Source of the DNA: Desulfocapsa sp.
GTDB taxonomy: Bacteria; Desulfobacterota; Desulfobulbia; Desulfobulbales; Desulfocapsaceae
Reading direction: 5' to 3'
Length of the DNA: 10,648 nucleotides
NCBI GenBank assembly: GCA_029934815.1
Contig: JAOZLM010000052.1
Span: forward strand, 1-10,648
The translations under genes were made by a program, and so were the position numbers. Shown here piece by piece: positions 1 through 5,873 of the stretch. Positions within the stretch are counted from its first letter, which is position 1; each line of letters opens with the position of its first letter. The notes below the pieces were generated by a model. That model saw only the letters and a list, made by a program, of their open reading frames with translations, was not told the DNA's origin and searched no databases.

Positions 1-256
1 ATCAAATTTGCGTTCCTCGAATATGAAGTTTTTTACTTAGCCATCTGAGGTTTAGGTTTTTACGAGTTTATCAACATTCACTTTAGATATTTCGGGTGTT
101 TGTTCCTGACATTCGGAACAGGAAGAACCAAACAAAAACACTTATAGAAGTACTTGTATACGATACGTTAACAGAACAATATAGCCGATTTAAGAGAGCA
201 AAGCCATATGGAAACAGACAGGAGACCGTTAACAGCTAGTTATTATATGACTATTA
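1..256. other. Intergenic stretch with no supported gene
   Basis: No open frame here has a plausible start, ribosome binding site and family resemblance. One plus-strand frame is open from base 1 to a TGA at 46-48 and could be the tail of a gene lying to the left, but 15 codons are too few to judge. The stretch is AT-rich. It contains a short hairpin, TGTTCC at 101-106 pairing with GGAACA at 115-120. It also has a 9-base direct repeat CGTTAACAG at 166-174 and 227-235. Neither has a recognisable role. It lies downstream of the minus-strand Sel1 gene, and no GC-rich stem with a T-tract is visible as a terminator for that gene. Confidence 0.5.
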
Positions 257-703
257 TTACTTTTCCCCTTCAAATCTTCCTGCTATTTCCAGCGCCTTCT
301 GAATATCATCAGCTGTCAGGAAAAGCTCTTCAAGTATTTCCATTTTTTCCTCAGCAGCAGTCACCCCGTTTTGGGCAGCCAGAGAATGCCAGGCGTAAGC
401 GTGAATATAGCTCTGGGTCACTCCGCTCCCACTGCAATACATGTCAGCAACATGAAACTGAGCCTTTCCCATACCCTGCTCCGCGGCCTTTCTCGTCCAG
501 AAATACGCATTGTTGAGATCCTCCAGCGAACGACCATTGTCGGTATAATTGCGGCCAAGCGCAAACTGAGCAGTGGCATCACCGGACTCTGCATTCTTTT
601 GCAGGTTTTCTGCAGCCTGAACTGCCCCGACACTAAAACACACAACAAACAGGATAAAAACAAGGCGGAAAAGCAACAAGCCGTTCTGATTATGGGTGTT
701 CAT
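257..703 (-). CDS. Secreted Sel1-repeat (SLR/TPR-like) protein
   Basis: This is a 148-residue protein with a clear Sec signal peptide: a hydrophobic core at about residues 9-28 and a likely cleavage after the VQA ending at residue 30. The mature protein contains two Sel1-like repeats at about residues 41-77 and 78-113. They show the usual pattern of a small-residue helix (GDATAQFALG), a variable loop, then an A-x-x-W helix ending AAEQG or AAQNG. A charged helical tail of about 35 residues follows. Sel1 repeats form alpha-solenoids that bind other proteins, so a periplasmic scaffold or adaptor role is likely, but the partner is unknown. The ATG at 701-703 is the natural start because it directly precedes the signal peptide; the SD is weak. 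The gene follows comF on the same strand, with the hairpin element between them, so cotranscription is uncertain. At two repeats it is short for the family. Confidence 0.85.
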   Translation of the reverse strand: MNTHNQNGLLLFRLVFILFVVCFSVGAVQAAENLQKNAESGDATAQFALGRNYTDNGRSLEDLNNAYFWTRKAAEQGMGKAQFHVADMYCSGSGVTQSYIHAYAWHSLAAQNGVTAAEEKMEILEELFLTADDIQKALEIAGRFEGEK

Positions 704-737
704 ACAAAATGCCTACTATAGTAAAGGTTGATAAGCC

Positions 738-860
738 CGTAAAAAGATCCAGCGCTGTCATTCTGGACTTGATCCGGAATCTATAAGTTACTGTAATAAC
801 AAGATTCCGGATCAAGTCCGGAATGACGGACTTGACGTATTGTATCTTTTTACGACGCCA
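738..860. repeat. Quasi-palindromic MITE/REP-like element, copy 1
   Basis: The core is a 25-base inverted repeat: 757-781 pairs with 803-827 with one mismatch, around a 21-base AT-rich loop (782-802). Outside the core an exact 11-base outer inverted repeat, CGTAAAAAGAT at 738-748, matches ATCTTTTTACG at 844-854. The spacers between core and outer repeats differ in length (8 versus 16 bases), which gives the element a left and a right end. The right end, 827-860, recurs exactly in inverted orientation at 10615-10648. That recurrence shows the element is a dispersed repeat and extends its right boundary to about base 860. There is no coding capacity, so if it is mobile it must be moved by an outside transposase. 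It sits between two minus-strand genes, 22 bases beyond the comF stop codon, and a T5 tract flanks the stem on both strands. It might therefore act as a bidirectional terminator or protect mRNA 3' ends (inference). Confidence 0.85.
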
Positions 861-882
861 CCAAGGTTGCGTCAAATTTTGT

Positions 883-1638
883 TCAAGCTCCGATCACCAC
901 ACGAGCCACTGTCAATACCTTCACAGAACCCGCTCCCGCTGCCAGCAAAACCTTACTGCACTCAGCAACGGTGGTACCGGTAGTGAGCACATCATCAACA
1001 AGAAAAACTGTTCTTTCTTTAATCTGCTCCGCCTTGTGCACAGCAAAGGCACTTCGCAGATTTTTTCTTCTGGCAACACCATCCAGCTTGGTTTGCGGTT
1101 CTGTATGCTTACTTCTCTCCAGACAATCAAGCAGTATCTGATTTTTGTTTTCTGGGAAAAACAATTCTGCCAGAAGCTTTGCCTGATTAAAACCACGGGC
1201 TCGCAAACGACGAACATGAAGGGGAACAGGAATAATTCTGTCGTCCTCTCCAATGGACATGCCCGGAAGTAAATCCACCACTGCCTGTAAAGCAGGCAAT
1301 ACAGACATATCGCCCTGATATTTAAGATTGTGTAAAAGGGTAGATACGGGTTCCTGATAATGAGCAACTGCACGAGCTGAGTGAAAGGGTGGTCTTTTGC
1401 GTAAACAGCTTCCGCACAGATGGTCACCTGCTGTAGAATTTCTCATCCCAAGACCACAAACAGTACAGAGTGGCGAGCTGATGAGCCTGACATCTTCCAG
1501 GCAATCTGCACAAAGCGCTGAACCGGGTGCAGACGTCGCCAGTGAACAAATTGTACAGGACAAAGGAAAAAGCAGATCCTGTGCGACAACCAGCCACTTT
1601 ACCATAAATGAAGAATGTTCAGCTCTTGTCGATACCAC
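883..1638 (-). CDS. comF: ComF-family amidophosphoribosyltransferase-like protein
   Basis: This 251-residue protein has the standard ComF layout. The N-terminal part has four CxxC pairs (Cys 28/31, 43/46, 58/61, 75/78), expected to bind zinc. The C-terminal part is a type I phosphoribosyltransferase domain whose PRPP loop reads LVDDVLTTGTT at 213-223. The family signature PVPLHVRRLRARGFNQA lies at 137-153. ComF proteins act in the cytoplasm. In Haemophilus and Bacillus they are needed for DNA uptake during transformation, but they also occur in bacteria not known to be competent and their substrate is unproven. Length is typical (about 230-250). The start used is GTG at 1636-1638, with GGGAAG about 9 bases upstream. 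An ATG at 1603-1605 (residue 12) lacks a clear SD but begins where most homologues begin, so the real protein may be 240 residues. No other competence gene is nearby. Confidence 0.92.
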   Translation of the reverse strand: MVSTRAEHSSFMVKWLVVAQDLLFPLSCTICSLATSAPGSALCADCLEDVRLISSPLCTVCGLGMRNSTAGDHLCGSCLRKRPPFHSARAVAHYQEPVSTLLHNLKYQGDMSVLPALQAVVDLLPGMSIGEDDRIIPVPLHVRRLRARGFNQAKLLAELFFPENKNQILLDCLERSKHTEPQTKLDGVARRKNLRSAFAVHKAEQIKERTVFLVDDVLTTGTTVAECSKVLLAAGAGSVKVLTVARVVIGA

Positions 1639-1752
1639 TTTTTTATTCTTCCCAATCGCAAAAAGATTTTTTTTCCCAATAATTCATGCTAGAGTAAATC
1701 CATACTAAGAAAGCCACATCACTTACACCCCAATTATACTACGATTTACGCT
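1639..1752. promoter_or_regulatory. Divergent spacer with overlapping -10 elements
   Basis: This 114-bp spacer separates comF (minus) from the SDR gene (plus) and must carry both promoters if neither gene is driven from elsewhere. On the plus strand TATACT at 1735-1740 is a good -10 hexamer without a clear -35. On the minus strand the overlapping bases 1733-1738 read TATAAT, a consensus -10. TTGTGT lies 17 bases upstream of it at 1761-1756, a partial -35 inside the SDR coding start. The two candidate promoters would compete for polymerase. The minus-strand transcript would have a leader of roughly 85-90 bases before comF. This is motif reading only. Confidence 0.35.
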
Positions 1753-2904
1753 GTGACACAAAAGAGTTCTTCCAAAAAAAAACTACTGGGCGTCCTTATT
1801 GGCGGCTCCGGTCTTATCGGTGGTACACTTGCGCATTATTTCAAGACCAAGACTCCTGATACAATAGAACTCCGTGCTCCCAGCAGCAAGAAACTCTCAA
1901 TCAGAAACGCTGCTGATATCAAAGACTATCTCAAACGTTTACAGCCTGATTTTGTAATCAACACAGCCATTGCCAGTATCGGTGCAGACGCCCAGCTGGC
2001 ACTTGAAGTGAATTATATTGGAGCCCTGAATCTTGCTCGTGCATGTGCAGCCCTTAAAATTCCTTATATCCATATCAGCTCTGCTGCCACATTGCCAAAT
2101 GGCGAGAACCTCACCGAAGAAGATACTCTTGCCATCGAACCCAAGCTTAACAATTATGCAAAATCAAAGCTTATGGCCGAAGAGACCATGCGATTCATGC
2201 ATAAAACAGAAGGTCTCGATTATACCTGTATCCGGCTGGCCATTGTCTACGGCGAACATGATCATAAAACGCAAGGATTCCATCGTCTCTTTTTTTCCAT
2301 CGCCGATGAATCCATGCCTGTCATATTTACCAAAAAGAAAGTTACTCATTCATACTCCAATGCCAACAAATTTCCCTACTTCATCCACCATATACTAACG
2401 AATCGTGAAGAATTTGGAGGAGAAACGTATCATTTTGTTGACAAAAATTCTGTTGAGCTTGCTGATCTTATTCTTACTATCAAATCGTATCTGGAGCTCA
2501 AAACCCCGAGGGAAATTTATGTCCCTTATTCCGTAGCCATATTTGGCAAGAAAATCCTGGAGTTCATACTCAAAGGTTTTTCACGAATTGGTATCCATGG
2601 CGGGCTCCCGGCTGAACTTATGTTCCTTGAGAGCTTTTACAAAACCCAATCATTATCCGCTGAAAAACTGGCCAACTCAAGTTTTGTCGACCCCTTCCCC
2701 ACAGAAACGATCTACACCAAGCTGCCGCAACTGGTGGTCTATTATCTCTCACGCTGGACCCATGAGAACATGATTTCCACCTTTAACGAAGATGTTCTTG
2801 GCCCGGATACCATGTCACACGATTTTGAGGCATCTCCCCAGGAATTACTGGATAGCGTTCACCTGGACTCCACAACACCTTTCGACGATATTGTCCGCCG
2901 ATAG
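1753..2904 (+). CDS. Extended SDR: NAD-dependent epimerase/dehydratase (RmlD-like)
   Basis: This 383-residue protein is a short-chain dehydrogenase/reductase of the extended class. The nucleotide-binding glycine motif GGSGLIGG is at 17-24. The stretch at about 56-110 (a D-F-V-I-N-T-A strand, then V-N-Y-I-G and H-I-S-S) strongly recalls dTDP-4-dehydrorhamnose reductases. The catalytic YxxxK is Y135 and K139, with S109/S110/T113 supplying the hydroxyl residue. These enzymes oxidise, reduce or epimerise NDP-sugars or related substrates; this one's substrate cannot be read. After about residue 255 it continues for about 130 residues with little family resemblance, making it longer than most relatives (about 300-350). 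The start is GTG at 1753: upstream in frame there is only a TAG at 1690-1692 with no ATG, GTG or TTG between, and the glycine motif needs this N-terminus. There is no SD. No other sugar-nucleotide or glycosyltransferase gene adjoins it. Confidence 0.85.
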   Translation: MTQKSSSKKKLLGVLIGGSGLIGGTLAHYFKTKTPDTIELRAPSSKKLSIRNAADIKDYLKRLQPDFVINTAIASIGADAQLALEVNYIGALNLARACAALKIPYIHISSAATLPNGENLTEEDTLAIEPKLNNYAKSKLMAEETMRFMHKTEGLDYTCIRLAIVYGEHDHKTQGFHRLFFSIADESMPVIFTKKKVTHSYSNANKFPYFIHHILTNREEFGGETYHFVDKNSVELADLILTIKSYLELKTPREIYVPYSVAIFGKKILEFILKGFSRIGIHGGLPAELMFLESFYKTQSLSAEKLANSSFVDPFPTETIYTKLPQLVVYYLSRWTHENMISTFNEDVLGPDTMSHDFEASPQELLDSVHLDSTTPFDDIVRR

Positions 2905-3115
2905 ATCATTTTCATTCTTTTTCCCTTTTTATCCCTTTGTGCTCTTTGCAAAATTCCGGAAACATGGCATACTGTGAAATTTATTTTCAATTGTTTCTGT
3001 AAATTGAAGTAGTTTGCAATAAATTACTGCACTGCAGGCGACAGTAACACAGCAAAGAACAACAGCATCTATTTGATATAATATCTAAAATTCCACCAGA
3101 GAAACAGGACAGCAC
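2905..3115. other. Spacer between the SDR gene and bamA
   Basis: This 211-base spacer has no gene. Just after the SDR stop it is pyrimidine-rich with runs of T but no GC-rich stem. A weak AT-rich palindrome is present, TTCAATT at 2986-2992 pairing with AATTGAA at 3002-3008; I do not call it a terminator. The bamA promoter occupies the right end. Confidence 0.5.
3074..3109 (+). promoter_or_regulatory. Extended -10 promoter and ribosome binding site of bamA
   Basis: TGATATAAT at 3074-3082 is a perfect TATAAT hexamer (3077-3082) preceded by TGN, the extended -10 arrangement recognised by the housekeeping sigma factor and able to work with a poor -35. No good -35 is visible at the expected distance. 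Transcription would begin near 3089, leaving a leader of about 27 bases. CAGGA at 3105-3109 is a Shine-Dalgarno sequence 6 bases before the ATG at 3116. Confidence 0.6.
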
Positions 3116-5776
3116 ATGATTTATCCTCGAAAAGCACTCTCTCTTGTACTGACTTTAGCTCTTGCACTCAGCATCCTTTTCCCCGTTTTCGCTATAGCTG
3201 TTGACCAGAACACCACCTATCTTCCGCTGAAAATTAACAGTCCCGGCGACCAAAGTGAACTGGTAATTCAGGCAGACAGCGGTCTGGAGAATGCTCTTTT
3301 CCCGGCTTCTTTTTCCATGATGAACAGAACTGAAGTAAAACAGTTCGTTGATTACTCCAAAGCATGGCCGCCATCACCTGCTGATTTAAAGAAAATAGCC
3401 AAAGAGACAGGGCTTGATTACGTTGCTGCCGGAACCCTTACCATCATCGGTGAGCAAATAAGTGTTGATTATAAAGTCTTTGATGTGCTCTCTCCTGCCA
3501 CGCCAAAATATTATTATCTTCAAGGGGAGTCCATTGAAAATCTCGCAGGAACTATCTCTGAAATAATACGGGACGTAATTGCCTATACTGAACGTGATTA
3601 CATCATCGCAAGCATTGCACCTGCCGGCAATACACGTATAGATTCCGGTGCAATTTCACGTAAGGTGAAAACAAAAGCGGGGGATTTTTATGATCCTGCA
3701 AGCCTTCGCGAAGACCTGAAAGCTATCTTTAAAATGGGTTATTTTGAAAATGTCCGCATAGAAGTTGAAGAAAGCGAAAAAGGAAAGATTGTAACCTTCA
3801 ACGTTACTGAGAAACCTCTTATAAGAAAGATCGAATACTCAGGGCTTGATGCTCTCTCCAAAGAAGATGTTTCAGAAGCTGCAAATATCACGACCAACAC
3901 CATTTTAAACAACAGCAAAGTCAATAATGGTGCTGCTGCCGTTAAAGCTCTTTATAAAAGCAAAGGGTACTACAACACCACCGTTACTCCAGAAATCAGT
4001 TACATTGAAGATGGGCGTGCCGAACTCCGCTACATAGTTGTTGAGGGTGACAAGATTTACATCGAAAACATTAAATTTATTGGTAACAAAAGCTTTGATA
4101 GTGATGAGCTTGAAGATGTTATCGAATCAAACGAAAAAAACTGGCTCACCTGGCTCACTGAGGCCGGACTTCTGAAACAGCAAATGCTTAATCAGGACGT
4201 TGCACGGCTTGGTTCTTTTTATAACAATCAGGGTTTTCTGGAAGTAAAAATCGGAGACCCGAAAGTTGACCAGGAAGGCGATGGACTCCTCATCACCTTC
4301 ACGGTTGATGAAGGACGGCGCTATCGTGTGGGAACGGTGACATTCTCCGGCGATCTCATCGAAGACAAACAATTCTTGCGTGGATTTCTCTCCATTCAGA
4401 ATGAGGATTTTATCAATCGCCAGATACTTCGGGAAGATGTCCTGCGAATCACCGATCACTACTCGGAAAACGGCTACGCATTCTCTGATATTCGGCCCCG
4501 TATGAATAAATCGAGCACCGGTGCCCGGGTGGATATTGATATTCACATAGAAAAAGGCGACCTGGTCTATATTCAACGTATTGCCATCAAAGGCAACAGC
4601 CGAACCCGTGACAATGTTATCCGGCGTGAGTTAAATATTGCTGAAGGCGGTGTTTTTGATTCCAAGGCTCTTCGTACCAGTACCCAGCGTTTACAGCGTC
4701 TCGATTTTTTTGAAGAAGTAAATATCGTTCCGGAGCCTGCTCTTGATCCATCAAAAATGAATGTTTCGGTCAATGTAAAAGAAAAAAGCACCGGCCAGTT
4801 TAGTGTTGGTGCCGGTTACAGTTCTGTTGATTCTTTTATGCTTATGGGCGAAATCTCTGAAAACAACTTCCTGGGACGTGGCGACAGACTCTCTTTTGCT
4901 GCCAACCTCAGCGGTAACTCAAACCGTTTCAACTTAGGGTACACCAATCCTCATTTTCGTGATTCTAATCTCTCCATGGGAGTTGATCTCTTTAACTGGT
5001 TCCGTGAATATGATGATTACGACAAAGACTCCATAGGTGGAGCGATTCGTTTTGGCTACCCGCTTTTTGAGAAAGTGCGTGGTTACGGTAGTTATTCCTA
5101 CACTGATACAACCTTGTCTGATGTTTCCCCACTAGCCTCGCAGGTTATTCTGGATTCCATGGATATCAACGTAACCAGTGCCGTTAAATTTAGTATGGTT
5201 CGGGATACCCGTGATCGTGGCGTCGGAGCTCACAGAGGATCTGAAAACTCTATCAGCCTCAAGTATGCCGGTGGTCCTCTTAGCGGAGACGCCGAATTCA
5301 CCAAACTTGAAGGTTTTAGCAGCTGGTACTTCCCACTGCCATGGACCACTGTCTTCCACTTTAAAGCAGCTGCCGGTCAGGTATGGGAGAATAAGCCCAA
5401 TAAGCTTCCAGTTTACGAACGATTTTATCTTGGTGGTATGAACACCATTCGTGGTTTTGAATTCGGTAAGGCTTCACCAATTGATCCGGTAACAGGAGAT
5501 CGTATCGGTGGCGACAAGATGTGGTATACAAATATCGAATACGTTTTCCCGCTACTCCCGGAAGCAGGTGTTCGTGGAGTTTTCTTCTTTGATGCCGGTA
5601 AGGTTTATGCTCAGGAAGAAGACTGGAATATTGACAGCTATAATAAAGCTGCCGGAGTGGAAGTTCGCTGGATGTCTCCCATGGGACCGTTACGACTGGT
5701 CTGGGGTTACAACCTCGATCCCAAGGAGGATGAAGATTCCACCGTATGGGATTTTTCCATGGGCGGTTCCTTCTAG
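3116..5776 (+). CDS. bamA: Outer membrane protein assembly factor BamA with extra N-terminal domain
   Basis: BamA is the core of the BAM complex, which folds and inserts beta-barrel proteins into the outer membrane. The 886 residues begin with a signal peptide (about 1-29). Next is a domain at about 34-158 resembling the TolB N-terminal/FlgO fold, seen as an LPLKI strand, an M-N-R-T-E-V segment and LKKIAKETGLDYVAAGTL at 91-108. Five POTRA domains follow at about 161-233, 234-313, 314-403, 404-483 and 484-558. The C-terminal barrel (about 560-886) contains the diagnostic L6 motif IRGF at 778-781 and the YERFYLGG segment at 767-774. It ends in Phe886, the expected C-terminal aromatic. E. coli BamA has 810 residues; the extra length is mainly the N-terminal domain. 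The gene has its own promoter and terminator, and the frequent neighbours skp, lpxD and fabZ are absent from the window. Confidence 0.96.
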   Translation: MIYPRKALSLVLTLALALSILFPVFAIAVDQNTTYLPLKINSPGDQSELVIQADSGLENALFPASFSMMNRTEVKQFVDYSKAWPPSPADLKKIAKETGLDYVAAGTLTIIGEQISVDYKVFDVLSPATPKYYYLQGESIENLAGTISEIIRDVIAYTERDYIIASIAPAGNTRIDSGAISRKVKTKAGDFYDPASLREDLKAIFKMGYFENVRIEVEESEKGKIVTFNVTEKPLIRKIEYSGLDALSKEDVSEAANITTNTILNNSKVNNGAAAVKALYKSKGYYNTTVTPEISYIEDGRAELRYIVVEGDKIYIENIKFIGNKSFDSDELEDVIESNEKNWLTWLTEAGLLKQQMLNQDVARLGSFYNNQGFLEVKIGDPKVDQEGDGLLITFTVDEGRRYRVGTVTFSGDLIEDKQFLRGFLSIQNEDFINRQILREDVLRITDHYSENGYAFSDIRPRMNKSSTGARVDIDIHIEKGDLVYIQRIAIKGNSRTRDNVIRRELNIAEGGVFDSKALRTSTQRLQRLDFFEEVNIVPEPALDPSKMNVSVNVKEKSTGQFSVGAGYSSVDSFMLMGEISENNFLGRGDRLSFAANLSGNSNRFNLGYTNPHFRDSNLSMGVDLFNWFREYDDYDKDSIGGAIRFGYPLFEKVRGYGSYSYTDTTLSDVSPLASQVILDSMDINVTSAVKFSMVRDTRDRGVGAHRGSENSISLKYAGGPLSGDAEFTKLEGFSSWYFPLPWTTVFHFKAAAGQVWENKPNKLPVYERFYLGGMNTIRGFEFGKASPIDPVTGDRIGGDKMWYTNIEYVFPLLPEAGVRGVFFFDAGKVYAQEEDWNIDSYNKAAGVEVRWMSPMGPLRLVWGYNLDPKEDEDSTVWDFSMGGSF

Positions 5777-5815
5777 TACCTGATAGATCAAGCTTACTCT
5801 TCTATTTATTACTGC

Positions 5816-5854
5816 GCCGGCTGCATGTTTCATGTAGCCGGCTTCTTATTTTAT
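5816..5854 (+). terminator. Rho-independent terminator of bamA
   Basis: GCCGGCTGCATG at 5816-5827 pairs with CATGTAGCCGGC at 5831-5842. The 12-base stem has one G-U wobble and closes on a 3-base TTT loop. It is followed by the T-rich tail TTCTTATTTTAT (5843-5854). It lies 39 bases after the bamA stop and only 20 bases before the mfd ATG, so it should end the bamA transcript and separate it from mfd. Confidence 0.85.
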
Positions 5855-5873
5855 ATACCCCCTCTTTTTGACC

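Noticed and set aside
57..65. TTTTTACGA near the left edge matches nine bases of the outer repeat of the element at 847-855.
   Set aside because: Nine bases in AT-rich DNA are easily matched by chance, and neither the stem nor the flanking bases of the element are present nearby.
101..120. Short hairpin with 6-base arms TGTTCC and GGAACA, considered as a terminator or operator.
   Set aside because: The stem is short, there is no adjoining T-tract in the right place, and it is about 140 bases from the nearest gene end.
208..516. Plus-strand open frame of 102 codons overlapping the Sel1 gene.
   Set aside because: Its translation has no recognisable features and it is antisense to a well-supported signal-peptide/Sel1-repeat protein.
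823..1272. Plus-strand open frame of 149 codons opposite comF.
   Set aside because: It is the antisense shadow of comF, whose cysteine pairs and PRPP loop are intact, and it begins inside the repeat element.
883..1638. The comF gene as evidence of a natural competence or DNA-uptake cluster.
   Set aside because: No other competence gene (comEA, comEC, dprA, pilus genes) is in the window, and ComF-family proteins are common in bacteria not known to be transformable.
2986..3008. AT-rich palindrome TTCAATT/AATTGAA after the SDR gene, considered as a terminator.
   Set aside because: There is no GC in the outer stem, no T-tract directly after it, and it lies about 80 bases past the stop codon.
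4127..4576. Minus-strand open frame of 149 codons inside bamA.
   Set aside because: It is fully antisense to the POTRA region of bamA and has no supporting start signal or family resemblance.
5868..5873. TTG start for mfd two codons upstream of the ATG.
   Set aside because: It has no better SD than the ATG at 5874, and TTG is a weaker start. The difference is only two residues, so ATG is preferred.
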